A DNA stretch of 64,000 bases from Demequina aurantiaca (GTDB taxonomy: Bacteria; Actinomycetota; Actinomycetes; Actinomycetales; Demequinaceae): the NCBI RefSeq assembly GCF_000975135.1, contig NZ_BBRF01000001.1, forward strand, positions 655,591 through 719,590. Reading direction: 5' to 3'. The notes under the pieces are model-generated. The model saw only the letters and a list, made by a program, of their open reading frames with translations, did no database searches and was not told the origin of the DNA. Shown piece by piece: positions 20,453 through 29,071 of this stretch (positions are counted from its first letter, which is position 1; every line of letters begins with the position of its first letter). The translations under genes were made by a program, and so were the position numbers.

Positions 20453-21397
20453 CTACCTCGAGACGGGGTCGACGCTGGCGACCTGGAGGTCGCTACGACG
20501 TGGCGCTCCCTCCCAGTCTCCTGCGTTGCTACAGGCCGCAGCTCCTGCCTTGGTCGCCGTCGACAGCCGACCGGAAATGGACGCCCCATTGAGCAATTCG
20601 CTTAAATATCCAGCGACAAAGGCATCCCCCGCGCCCACGGTGTCGACCACAAACGTCGGATGCGCAGAACTCCTTGTGACAATTCCGTCTACCAGCGTGA
20701 GTGCACCACTGGCTCCGAGTTTGACCACGACTTCCCGCGGCCCCAACTCATGCAGGCGATGTGCAAGCTCCTCAGGGCCATGCCCTTCCACGAGAAGTGC
20801 TGCTTCCTCTTCCCCCGCGAAGACCACGTCCGCCAATGACACTAGCGAGAGGTGAGAACGCACTGCCTCCTCTCTCACTGGCCACAATCTAGGACGGTGA
20901 TTCACATCTACGGAGACCATCACACCGGAGCTTCTCGCTCTCGTGACGAGCGCCGCAATGGTAGCGGCGGCTGAGTTTGACAGCGCCGGGGTAATACCCG
21001 TCACGTGAACTAGCTCGAATTCACTCACTCTTACCGCATCGAGATCTGCGACAGTAAGGCGGCTGCCCGCACTACCTGACCGCAGGTGCATGACATCTGT
21101 CCGGCCCGGTGAGGGGGAAGACTTCAGCAGCATGCCAGTCGGCGCGGTGGCGTCTACATGAGCGATGACTTCAACTCCTTCGGCACGCAGTTCGCGTGTC
21201 ACACGACGCCCTATAGCGTCGTCGCCGACCCTCCCCATCCATGTGACCGAGGTGCCAAGGCGGGCTAGGCCGACCGCGACATTCCCCTCAGCGCCGCCGG
21301 TGCTGAGCGTCATCTCGGATACATGCTCGAGCGAGCCCACCTCTCCGGCTCGCGCTATCCCCAGGCCCTCCCCAACCGTGAAAACCCGCGTGGTCAC
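20453..21397 (-). CDS. kdgK: PfkB-family sugar kinase, probable 2-keto-3-deoxygluconate kinase
   Basis: 314 residues of the ribokinase/PfkB fold: the N-terminal GGAEGNVAVGLARLG binding motif near residue 34 and the catalytic DTVGAGDAFVAGYL near residue 252, with the Asp base. In the Entner-Doudoroff-type uronate route it phosphorylates 2-keto-3-deoxygluconate to KDPG. The specificity is assigned from context: its start overlaps the KDPG aldolase stop by 4 bases (GTGA) and a mannonate dehydratase gene is in the divergent arm. Last gene of the leftward arm of the island. Confidence 0.85.
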   Translation of the reverse strand: MTTRVFTVGEGLGIARAGEVGSLEHVSEMTLSTGGAEGNVAVGLARLGTSVTWMGRVGDDAIGRRVTRELRAEGVEVIAHVDATAPTGMLLKSSPSPGRTDVMHLRSGSAGSRLTVADLDAVRVSEFELVHVTGITPALSNSAAATIAALVTRARSSGVMVSVDVNHRPRLWPVREEAVRSHLSLVSLADVVFAGEEEAALLVEGHGPEELAHRLHELGPREVVVKLGASGALTLVDGIVTRSSAHPTFVVDTVGAGDAFVAGYLSELLNGASISGRLSTATKAGAAACSNAGDWEGAPRRSDLQVASVDPVSR

Positions 21398-22023
21398 GGC
21401 GACACCAACTCAAAAGCCTCACGGCTGAGTCGTGCAATCTGCGAAAACTCACCTCCAGCTACCAGTCTCCGCGTCGCCATCCAACTACCACTCACCGCGA
21501 ACACCGACGTGGACTGTGCATAACGTGCGACGTTTAGTGGTGTGACGCCACCACTGGGCATGAAGCGAACTCCGGGGAAGGGGCCCGCGAGCTGCTCGAT
21601 CGTAGTGATGCCCCCCATCACCTCGGCGGGAAAAAACTTGAGAACGTCGAGGCCGAGTCGGACGGCCCGTTGCACCTCCGTCGCGGTCGCGACGCCCGGG
21701 ATTACCGTCACGTCGTGATGCCGGCAGCGCGAAACCACTTCGTCGTCGAGACCGGGAGACACTACGAATCGCGCCCCTGCGTCCACCACACGATCCACAT
21801 CGTCCGCTGTCAACACGGTCCCAGCACCGATGAGGAAGTCAGGAACGTCGGCCACAAGCTCGATCGCCTCAATAGCGGCAGCCGTACGCAGGGTAATCTC
21901 GGCGCAACGGATTCCACCCGCGGCCAATGCCTGCGCCAGGGGGCGGGCCGTGGTGGCATCGTCGATCACCAGCACCGGGACGATCTTACCGAAGCCGCCT
22001 AGGTTTAGTCCGTCGCTAGTCAT
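21394..22023 (-). CDS. eda: KDPG aldolase (2-keto-3-deoxy-6-phosphogluconate aldolase)
   Basis: 209 residues, the usual size for this class I aldolase, which cleaves KDPG to pyruvate and glyceraldehyde 3-phosphate. Landmarks: EITLRTAAAIEAIE with the catalytic Glu, IGAGTVLTADDVDRVVDAG, FVVSPGLDDEVV, the Schiff-base Lys in DVLKFFPAEVMGG, and MPSGGVTPLNVARY. The frame is open up to 22068, but the ATG at 22023 gives the family length and overlaps the upstream gene by only 8 bases. Acts directly after KdgK, encoded downstream with a 4-base overlap. Confidence 0.92.
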   Translation of the reverse strand: MTSDGLNLGGFGKIVPVLVIDDATTARPLAQALAAGGIRCAEITLRTAAAIEAIELVADVPDFLIGAGTVLTADDVDRVVDAGARFVVSPGLDDEVVSRCRHHDVTVIPGVATATEVQRAVRLGLDVLKFFPAEVMGGITTIEQLAGPFPGVRFMPSGGVTPLNVARYAQSTSVFAVSGSWMATRRLVAGGEFSQIARLSREAFELVSP

Positions 22024-22846
22024 CGGCGCCGGACCATCCCAAGAGGTTCTTGGCGTTGGAGCAGTCAAAGAAGCCGCTGTCTCCGCTCAATGCTGGCCGT
22101 ATCTCTACATCCGGAAAGTGCCTCTGTGAGAGTGCGCGGGAGTCCTCGCGAAGTACGTTGCGGTCGGCGACAATGAAGAACCGCTCGTGGCCCGCGAACG
22201 GTGCCGTCAACGCACTAAGGCATGCGTCTATCCACATCCTGTGCGTCGTGTATCCCCACAACCCGCGCACCGCAGCCTCCCCGTAAAAGTCGCCGACACT
22301 CCAGCCGTGCGCTTCCTCGTGGTGAGGCATGAACATGTGTAGCCTCAGGCTCGCTACGCTCAACTGAGGGTTGAGGCGCACAATGGAATCCGCCTGAACT
22401 TCTCCTAGCCATTTGGACAGACTGTACGGATCCTCATTGCGGGTTGGGTGCCGCTCGTCCACCGGCAGGTAGTCAAATACAGGCGATGCGCTCCACGTCA
22501 TACCGATCGCGTTCACGCTCGAAGCCATCACAACCCGCCCGATACCTAGCGCTGTCGCAGCAGTCAGCACGTTGTAGCTGCCCGTCACGTTAATGTGGTG
22601 GACATCCTGAGGCTCATAGTCGACGGGGTTCGCCAGTCCCGCCAGGTGCACTATCGCATCCGCTCCCTCTGCCACCTTGAGAATCGCGGCGTAGTCAGTG
22701 ATACTCACTTCGGCGAACCCACAGTCCTGGAACTCTGCAGGCATCGGTGCGCGATCTGCCACCACGACCTCATGTCCGGCATCAAGCAAAGCGCGGACGG
22801 TGACGATGCCCACACGTCCGCTGCCTCCGGTCACAATGATCTTCAT
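22016..22846 (-). CDS. NAD-dependent epimerase/dehydratase-family protein, uronate dehydrogenase-like
   Basis: 276 residues, extended short-chain fold. The dinucleotide-binding GGSGRVGIV is at residues 7-15, the AIVHLAGLANP strand near 66 and the catalytic Tyr-X3-Lys is YSLSK near 141. The ending FDCSNAKNLLGWSG resembles the DNS...LGW ending of bacterial uronate dehydrogenases, which oxidise glucuronate or galacturonate to aldarolactones. In this island it may oxidise the incoming uronic acid or reduce a keto-uronate; the sequence does not settle which. Overlaps the aldolase start by 8 bases and follows the permease gene by 19 bases. Confidence 0.75.
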   Translation of the reverse strand: MKIIVTGGSGRVGIVTVRALLDAGHEVVVADRAPMPAEFQDCGFAEVSITDYAAILKVAEGADAIVHLAGLANPVDYEPQDVHHINVTGSYNVLTAATALGIGRVVMASSVNAIGMTWSASPVFDYLPVDERHPTRNEDPYSLSKWLGEVQADSIVRLNPQLSVASLRLHMFMPHHEEAHGWSVGDFYGEAAVRGLWGYTTHRMWIDACLSALTAPFAGHERFFIVADRNVLREDSRALSQRHFPDVEIRPALSGDSGFFDCSNAKNLLGWSGADD

Positions 22847-22865
22847 CGGTAATCGCTCATTTCTT

Positions 22866-23687
22866 TCACTCCTTCACGGCTCCTGCAGTGAGTCCTACTG
22901 AGATGTATCGCTGCGCCCCTACGAGTAGGAGCATCGCGGGTACCAGGGCGATAGTGGCGGTCGCCATAATCCCACCCCAGTCAGTTTGGAAATGGCCCAC
23001 GAATTGGAACAGGCTCAGTGACAGCGGCGTGATACTGCCATCAGTATTCAACGTGAGCGCCCATAGGAAGTCCCCCCACGCAAATAGGAAGCTGAACAAC
23101 CCAGCCGCAACGATCGCCGAGCGCGTAGCCGGCGCGATGATCGAGTAAAGTGTCCGCCATTCTCCAGCTCCGTCCAGGTGCGCTGCCTCCCTAATTGAGT
23201 CCGGAATCCCACTCATGAATGCCGTCAATACGAGGATGGTGAAAGGCACTCCGGCTGCGCTGTTGGCGAGCACAAGCCCCGGCACTGAATTCAGGAGACC
23301 GATGTCTGAGAAAGTGAGAAAAAGCGGGGTGGCGAGCATCACCGTCGGCACCACCTGGGTGATGAGAATGAGAAACATCGCTATTGCAACCCAGCGCCAC
23401 TTGAAGACCGCGAGCGCATATGCCGCTGGTATGCCGACCAGCAATGACACGACCGCTGACAGTGTCGCGATCAGTAGCGTTGTGAACAACGGACCGATTT
23501 GAGAGGAGAGCACATCATAGTTGTCGAAGGTGAAATTGCGAGGAATCAAGGATGGCTCCGGCGCATAGAAGTCTGCAGCGGGCTGGAATGATGAGAGCAC
23601 AACCCACAGCAGCGGGAAGAGAAGCACACCGAGAATAGCGAGCGCGATGAGCGTCTGACCGTACCGAAACATCGTCCCGCTAGGCAT
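22866..23687 (-). CDS. Carbohydrate ABC transporter permease (MalG type)
   Basis: 273 residues with six membrane helices. The cytoplasmic EAA loop that docks the ATPase is IREAAHLDGAGEWRTLYSIIAP near residue 183. Belongs to the CUT1 class of importers for oligosaccharides and their derivatives. The start at 23687 overlaps the partner permease stop by 8 bases. No ATP-binding subunit is encoded in the island, so a shared MsmK/UgpC-type ATPase elsewhere is probably used. Confidence 0.9.
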   Translation of the reverse strand: MPSGTMFRYGQTLIALAILGVLLFPLLWVVLSSFQPAADFYAPEPSLIPRNFTFDNYDVLSSQIGPLFTTLLIATLSAVVSLLVGIPAAYALAVFKWRWVAIAMFLILITQVVPTVMLATPLFLTFSDIGLLNSVPGLVLANSAAGVPFTILVLTAFMSGIPDSIREAAHLDGAGEWRTLYSIIAPATRSAIVAAGLFSFLFAWGDFLWALTLNTDGSITPLSLSLFQFVGHFQTDWGGIMATATIALVPAMLLLVGAQRYISVGLTAGAVKE

Positions 23688-24648
23688 TGTTCTGCCTTCT
23701 CTGTACGAGCGTATAGAACACGATGACGATCCCCGACGCCACAAACAAGAAATCCGCCACCGCGGCTCCTTGCCCAAAGTTGTTGTTATTGAATGAGAGA
23801 GTGTACGACCATGTCGATAGGAGCTGGGACGAGTTTCCCGGTCCGCCTTGCGTCAAGGTCCACACCAGGTCAAATTGCTTCAGGGTGTAGACAAACCCCA
23901 GCACAAGGAGCACTGCGGTCACCGGGCCCAGGGCGGGAACTGTGATGTACCAAAAGCGCTGCCAGTACCCCGCGCCGTCAATCTGTGCAGCTTCGTAGCG
24001 CTCCGTCGGAATGCTTTGTAGCCCTGAATGCAACAACACCAGGTTGAACGCGATCCCAATCCAGATATTGACGATGATGATAGATAGGAGCGCCGTGTCG
24101 GAGGAGGTCAACCAGTGCACGGGCGGCACTCCAAAGTGCCCAAGCAGCTGATTCAGAAAGCCATTCGGGTCCTGAAAGATAAACCGCCATGCAGTAGTTG
24201 CCACGATCGATGGCACCAACCAGGGCAACACGAGGAGCGCGCGGATGGTGGTGCTGAGTGGAAACCTGTTGTAAAAGAACAGGGCAAGCCCGAGGCCGAT
24301 GACAAACTGGACGACAAGCGAGACAACCGTAAACACCGCCGTGTTGACGGCGGCACCTGCGAATCCCGGATCGTTGATAGCGGTGACGATGTTGTCCAGA
24401 CCAACAAACTCAGAGGCGCCAGTGACCAACGATGCCAGGTCGTAGGACTGAAAGGTCAACCAGAAATTGAATGCCATCGGGTAGGCGAACATCAGCAAAA
24501 GGAACACCGTCACCGGGAGCAAGAAAACGAGGCGGCCGGCTACTACGCGAGTTGGCAACTGACGCCGTCGGGCACCCACCAGGTTTCCGGGCGCTCGAGT
24601 GCGCGAACGAGAGGCAGCCTCCACGTCCATCAGGGTTTCTCGTTTCAT
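23680..24648 (-). CDS. Carbohydrate ABC transporter permease (MalF type)
   Basis: 322 residues, six membrane helices after a basic N-terminus (TRAPGNLVGARRRQLPTR). The EAA loop is YEAAQIDGAGYWQRFWYITVPAL near residue 216, ending in the usual Pro. Forms the inner-membrane channel with the MalG-type protein downstream. The frame extends upstream to 24828 into the tail of the binding-protein gene; the ATG at 24648 was chosen because it leaves a 55-base gap after that gene and gives family length. An in-frame ATG six codons later is an alternative. Confidence 0.9.
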   Translation of the reverse strand: MKRETLMDVEAASRSRTRAPGNLVGARRRQLPTRVVAGRLVFLLPVTVFLLLMFAYPMAFNFWLTFQSYDLASLVTGASEFVGLDNIVTAINDPGFAGAAVNTAVFTVVSLVVQFVIGLGLALFFYNRFPLSTTIRALLVLPWLVPSIVATTAWRFIFQDPNGFLNQLLGHFGVPPVHWLTSSDTALLSIIIVNIWIGIAFNLVLLHSGLQSIPTERYEAAQIDGAGYWQRFWYITVPALGPVTAVLLVLGFVYTLKQFDLVWTLTQGGPGNSSQLLSTWSYTLSFNNNNFGQGAAVADFLFVASGIVIVFYTLVQRRQNNA

Positions 24649-24703
24649 TTTGATCCCATCCGTTGGTCGGTCGGGGCTCCCCTCCAGCCCCGACCGAAGC
24701 GTG

Positions 24704-25948
24704 CTACTTGTCGCCCGAGGCTGCGGAGCTCTGTGCCGCGGCCATAGCATCTTCAGGCGATTCAGCGCCCGTGGCAATCTGCTGCAATGCCGCCGAGAGC
24801 GCCACCGTTCGCGACTGGTAGTTGGCACCGACCTCCTCGGTGCGTCCTCGCGAATTCTTCAACTGCTCGGCAAGTACCTCGAGGTGCGGGGCTGACTCGA
24901 GAACTGCCGCCTGCGCGGGGATGTAGGAAGGCAGGTACCCGAGAAATTCATCGCGCTCAGCGAGTCCTTCCGTGTCGGATGACCAAGAAATGATGCAGTC
25001 GTTCACGGCGGTGAGCGCCTCACCGGTGGCACCTACACCCGCAACCATCACTTCACCTCCGAACGGCACAATGGGAGCCTCACCGTCCTTGCTGACCTGT
25101 GTCGTGATGCCAATCTCTATTCCCGCCTCATCGGCGGTGTCGAGAAGCGCGTTGAGAGTCCACGTCCCTACTTGTGCCATGGCAAGGCGGCCTTCCACCA
25201 GCTCGTTGATGAGGTTGTCCGACTGCCATTGCAGCGAGGCTTGCGGGGCGGTGCCATCGACCAAGAATGACGCCCAGAATTCCGCTGACTCTACGGCCGC
25301 AGACGAGTCCAACTCGGCAATGGATCCGCCGGCCGACCATAGTTGAGCCCAGTAGTTCCACGACAGCGTCTCGCCAGCCGCAAACGTCTGCCCGAAGCCG
25401 TAGCGCCCGTCGGTGGTGAGCACCTGAGCTGCGTGGGACAGGTCCGCCCACGACTCTGGTGCGCTCAGTCCGGCGTCGTCAAGCAACTGCTTGTTATAGA
25501 CGATGACCTCACCGTTGTTGCCCACCGGCAGGCCGTACTGCTCACCTTCATACTGGCCGGACTTGAAAGGGCCCTGAACAAAGTCGTCTGGATCCAGAGA
25601 ACCGAGTTCGATGGGCGTCAACACCTCGGACTTTGCCAGCCCCGCAATCATTTGGTTGTCAGCGACAATGACGTCCGGGGCGTCGCCACTGGCGGTAAGT
25701 TGCACCGCCTTGTTGAGCAACTGGTCCGCCGGGACCTGCAACTGCTTGAACGCGTATCCGCCGTCCGCCGTGCAACCGTCAAAGAATTCTTGATACATGG
25801 TCAACTGGTCATCCGTGGCGTTCTGCGCGTACGTCAAAACTGTCAGCGGTTCGCCCTTCGACGCCTCACCCGGCGAGTCGCTACTGCAACTGGCGAGCAC
25901 CGTCGCTGAGGCCGCGATTGTCGCGCCGATCAATAACGTCTTCTTCAT
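24704..25948 (-). CDS. Extracellular solute-binding lipoprotein of CUT1 ABC importer
   Basis: 414 residues. Lipoprotein signal MKKTLLIGATIAASATVLASC places the lipidated Cys near residue 21; the rest has the two-lobed MalE/UgpB family pattern (VLTYAQNATDDQLTMYQEFF, DVIVADNQMIAGLAKSEVL, GRLAMAQVGTWTLN). It would deliver an oligosaccharide or uronide to the two permeases downstream. The ATG at 25948 has AGGGG 8 bases upstream; a TTG two codons earlier is open but less likely. First and probably most abundant product of the leftward arm. Confidence 0.92.
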   Translation of the reverse strand: MKKTLLIGATIAASATVLASCSSDSPGEASKGEPLTVLTYAQNATDDQLTMYQEFFDGCTADGGYAFKQLQVPADQLLNKAVQLTASGDAPDVIVADNQMIAGLAKSEVLTPIELGSLDPDDFVQGPFKSGQYEGEQYGLPVGNNGEVIVYNKQLLDDAGLSAPESWADLSHAAQVLTTDGRYGFGQTFAAGETLSWNYWAQLWSAGGSIAELDSSAAVESAEFWASFLVDGTAPQASLQWQSDNLINELVEGRLAMAQVGTWTLNALLDTADEAGIEIGITTQVSKDGEAPIVPFGGEVMVAGVGATGEALTAVNDCIISWSSDTEGLAERDEFLGYLPSYIPAQAAVLESAPHLEVLAEQLKNSRGRTEEVGANYQSRTVALSAALQQIATGAESPEDAMAAAQSSAASGDK

Positions 25949-26010
25949 TTCCAATACCCCTTTGTATCTCCCGGCGGTAGTCCCAACCGCTTCAAAATGA
26001 GTGGATCAGC

Positions 26011-26054
26011 AACGTAACACGCCTGTCGCATTATCTGCAACGGTGTTGTAATAT
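26011..26054. promoter_or_regulatory. Bidirectional promoter and palindromic operator of the uronate island
   Basis: The 113-base gap between the two arms holds an imperfect palindrome GTCGCA-TTATC-TGCAAC at 26025-26041. Rightwards, TAATAT at 26049-26054 is 7 bases before the GH5 ATG. Leftwards, TTGCAG (26035-26040, minus strand) and TACGTT (26011-26016, minus strand) stand 18 bases apart as -35 and -10. The palindrome thus overlaps both polymerase sites; the IclR regulator encoded in the rightward arm is the likely ligand-controlled binder. Confidence 0.55.
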
Positions 26055-26061
26055 GTGAGAT

Positions 26062-27198
26062 ATGAGCACATCGAAGAGTAGTCGACAGACAATCCCGGCC
26101 CAACCCAACTACGGGGACAGCCCCTGGTATGGATTCAACTTCCAGTGGATCTTCCGCGAGGATCATGAGACGCCAGCCGCCATCGCAGCGGACCAGAAGG
26201 CTCTGGATGCAATCGCCGATTGGGGCTTCAATTTTGTTCGAGTACCTGCGGACTATCGCTTTTGGGCTTCACCCGAAACCTATAAGACCCAAAATGACGT
26301 CGGCCTGGAATTGATCGATGGATACCTGGAGCAATGCCAGGAGCGCGGCTTACATATGTCCCTCAACCTTCATCGGGTTCCCGGATATTGCATCAACGGA
26401 CAGGAGCTCGAACGGCGCAATCTTTGGGACGACGAGGTCGCGCAGGAGGGGCTCTACGCGATGTGGCGTGACTTTGCGGAGCGCTATCGCGACGTCCCTG
26501 CGAACGCACTGAGCTTCGACCTCATTAACGAGCTTCCCTCAGTAGGCGACGGTGGCTTTACCCGTGATGTCCACCAGCACATCATTCGCCGGATCGCCAA
26601 CGATATTCGCGACATCAGCCCAGATAGGGTCATCGTCATCGATGGCCTCGATGGCGGCAATACTGCGATCCCGGAACTTGCAGACGTATCGGACGTGCAA
26701 AGTGGCCGCGGCTATGCGCCACACGGCCTTAGCCACTTCGGAGCAGACTGGTGGGATATCGCGTCAGGAATGGAACCCAGCGACGATGTCCGCGAGCGAC
26801 TCACTTCTGCCCGGGAGGAATGGTGGCAGCAACAGACCGGCGGCATTGGCCCCGACTACCCCGGCGAATTTCATGGCCAGTGGTGGGATCGGGACGCGCT
26901 CCGTGACCACTATGCACAATGGGAGGCGGTCGAGCGCGGTGGATCTCGCGTCCACATCGGTGAGATGGGCTGTTACCGCCGTCTCCCAAACGATACGGCT
27001 CTGCGGTGGATGGCCGACACTCTCGAAGTTTTTGCCGAACACCGATGGGGCTGGGCACTGTGGAACTTCGAGGGGCCGTTCGGCTTGGTCAACACCGGTC
27101 GGACCGGCGCCCACCGGGCGCACCGAAACGGCTACGACGTCGACATCGAGATGCTCGACCTACTTATTGAACGAAGGGTAGATGGGAACAATGACTGA
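26062..27198 (+). CDS. Glycoside hydrolase family 5-like enzyme, no signal peptide
   Basis: 378 residues of a (beta/alpha)8 barrel: YGFNFQWIF, WGFNFVRVPADYRFW, MSLNLHRVPGY, the acid/base Glu in FDLINELP near residue 157 and the nucleophile Glu in VHIGEMGCYRR near 301, with WALWNFEGPFG on the last strand. These fit GH5 retaining endo/exo-beta-glycosidases. There is no secretion signal, so it should act in the cytoplasm on an oligosaccharide brought in by the divergent ABC importer, perhaps releasing a uronic acid. Strong -10 (TAATAT) 7 bases before the ATG. Overlaps the IclR gene by 8 bases. Confidence 0.85.
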   Translation: MSTSKSSRQTIPAQPNYGDSPWYGFNFQWIFREDHETPAAIAADQKALDAIADWGFNFVRVPADYRFWASPETYKTQNDVGLELIDGYLEQCQERGLHMSLNLHRVPGYCINGQELERRNLWDDEVAQEGLYAMWRDFAERYRDVPANALSFDLINELPSVGDGGFTRDVHQHIIRRIANDIRDISPDRVIVIDGLDGGNTAIPELADVSDVQSGRGYAPHGLSHFGADWWDIASGMEPSDDVRERLTSAREEWWQQQTGGIGPDYPGEFHGQWWDRDALRDHYAQWEAVERGGSRVHIGEMGCYRRLPNDTALRWMADTLEVFAEHRWGWALWNFEGPFGLVNTGRTGAHRAHRNGYDVDIEMLDLLIERRVDGNND

Positions 27199-27937
27199 CT
27201 CTCGCAATCGCGAACCCGCCTCATCTCTCACCATGGTGAAGGGACTCAGTGTCCTCGAATACGTCGCATCCCAATCTAGGACCCTTGGGGTCGGTGAAGT
27301 GGCGGCAGCGTTGGATATGGACAAATCCACGGTGTCGCGGATGCTCGCCGCACTCCGCACGTCTGGGTATGTGCGCCAGGGCCGCGACCGCCGCTATCAG
27401 CTGACCTCTAAGTTACTGGTGCTCAGCAGAAACTTCATCCCTGGCGAGCATCTGCGAGACGTGGCACGGGAGTCTGCGGTCGCGCTGCACCGTGAGTTCA
27501 ACGAAGCGATACACGTCGCGGCTATCGACGCCGGCGAGATCGTCTTCGTCGACTATCTCGAGTCACCACTTGCGGTTCGCACCCAGTTGCCAACGGTTCC
27601 CGCACCTCTTCATTCAACAGCAATTGGTCGCGCCGCCCTTGCACATATGAACGAGCTGGACCGCCGCATCGCACTACGCGAATCCGCCAACGCAGCAGAC
27701 TTACCTCTCAGCAAAGTCGACACCGAGGAACTAAGAACGTCGCTCGCGTCCGCAGAGCGAACGGGCTACGCGACCTACACGACGGACGACGAGGTCACCA
27801 GGCTAGCCGCGGCCATAGTTGACGAAACCGGGCCTATCGGCGGGATCAGCATTTCGGGCCCGTCGTATCGCATCAGTCCGCGCCTCACGGAGATCGGCGA
27901 CGCCCTCGCAAGTACAACTGCGTTTGTCCGCGGATAG
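27191..27937 (+). CDS. IclR-family transcriptional regulator
   Basis: 248 residues. N-terminal winged helix-turn-helix (about 12-75: SLTMVKGLSVLEYVA, LGVGEVAAALDMDKSTVSRML) followed by the IclR effector domain (DAGEIVFVDYLES, HSTAIGRAAL, GYATYTTDDEVTRLAAAI, GPIGGISISGPSYRI). The family binds small metabolites, often sugar acids such as KDG, and represses or activates neighbouring catabolic genes. Located in the rightward arm overlapping GH5 by 8 bases; an ATG three codons earlier (27182) is an alternative start. Probable controller of the palindrome at 26025-26041. Confidence 0.92.
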   Translation: MTDSRNREPASSLTMVKGLSVLEYVASQSRTLGVGEVAAALDMDKSTVSRMLAALRTSGYVRQGRDRRYQLTSKLLVLSRNFIPGEHLRDVARESAVALHREFNEAIHVAAIDAGEIVFVDYLESPLAVRTQLPTVPAPLHSTAIGRAALAHMNELDRRIALRESANAADLPLSKVDTEELRTSLASAERTGYATYTTDDEVTRLAAAIVDETGPIGGISISGPSYRISPRLTEIGDALASTTAFVRG

Positions 27938-28014
27938 TCGCGCAGGCTTGACGCGCCCAATCGAACCCACGCTATCGACCACTGAAATCCAAGACAAAGC
28001 AACGGAGATCCTTC

Positions 28015-28992
28015 ATGCTTGAAATCGCGGAAATGCTGCACCCTCAACTCGCGGGCACCGACCTCTGGCCACTCATGCGCCAGGCCGGGGTGACCCGCGC
28101 CGTCGGCACCTTCTATAGTTCTGATCGCCTCGAAGACGGAGAAAAGCCCTGGGATTTTCTCCCGATGCTGCGGCTCAAGCAGCAGTACAACGACTACGGC
28201 TTCCAGCTCGACGTAATCGAGGACCGGCCGCCGCTGAATCTCGCCAAGCGCGGCCTGCCCGGTCGCGACGCGGAGATCGAGCACGTCATTACCCTGATCG
28301 AGAGCATGGGCAAACTCGGAGTCCCCGTCTGGTGCTACCAGTGGATGGCAGACTTCAGTTGGTTGCGGACGTCCACCACCATCGCCTCACGCGGCGGTTC
28401 CACAGTGAGCGGCTTCGACAATTCGCTACTGATCGATGCCCCGCACACCGATGGTGGGCCGCTCGATGAGGACACGTTATGGGAATCGCTTCGCTACTTC
28501 CTTGACTGCGTCATCCCCGTGGCGGAGCAAGCGGGAGTGACGCTTGCAATGCACCCGGACGATCCCCCGCGAACCCCAGTGCGCGGCGTCGGTCGGATCA
28601 TGAGCAGCATCGAAGGGTTCGACCGATTGCTCGAATTGAACCCGAGCGACTCCAACGCGATTACCTTCTGCCAGGGCAACTTTCGACTGATGACCGAGGA
28701 CTTACCCGAGGCAATTCATCGCTTTGGCGATCAGGGAAAGATCGCATTCATCCACATGCGCGACGTTGAGGGCACCCGCGACCGGTTCGTCGAAACATGG
28801 CATGACGCAGGCCCCACCGACATGGCGGCCTGCTTCGAGGCATATCGCGACATCGGCTTCGACGGCGTGATGCGCGCGGATCACGTTCCGTCACTCATTG
28901 GCGAGGAGGACCAGGTTGCCGGCTACGCGACGCTAGGCCGGCTCTTCGCCGTTGGCTACCTTCGCGGATTGCAGCACGCCGCATACCGCTAG
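28015..28992 (+). CDS. uxuA: Mannonate dehydratase
   Basis: 325 residues, a short form compared with about 390 in E. coli. Dehydrates D-mannonate to 2-keto-3-deoxygluconate. Landmarks of the xylose-isomerase-like barrel: GTFYSSDRLEDGEKPW, VWCYQWMADFSWLR, LAMHPDDPPRTPVRG with metal-binding His/Asp, ITFCQGNF, and FIHMRDVEGT. CGGAG lies 8 bases before the ATG. Its product feeds KdgK and Eda in the opposite arm, so the two arms form one pathway. Confidence 0.92.
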   Translation: MLEIAEMLHPQLAGTDLWPLMRQAGVTRAVGTFYSSDRLEDGEKPWDFLPMLRLKQQYNDYGFQLDVIEDRPPLNLAKRGLPGRDAEIEHVITLIESMGKLGVPVWCYQWMADFSWLRTSTTIASRGGSTVSGFDNSLLIDAPHTDGGPLDEDTLWESLRYFLDCVIPVAEQAGVTLAMHPDDPPRTPVRGVGRIMSSIEGFDRLLELNPSDSNAITFCQGNFRLMTEDLPEAIHRFGDQGKIAFIHMRDVEGTRDRFVETWHDAGPTDMAACFEAYRDIGFDGVMRADHVPSLIGEEDQVAGYATLGRLFAVGYLRGLQHAAYR

Positions 28993-29071
28993 CCAAACAC
29001 ACCCGCGCCGTAATCAACGCCGGTAATCTCCGCCCGATGCAGCATCTTTCCCACCACCCGAAAGGCTTCCC

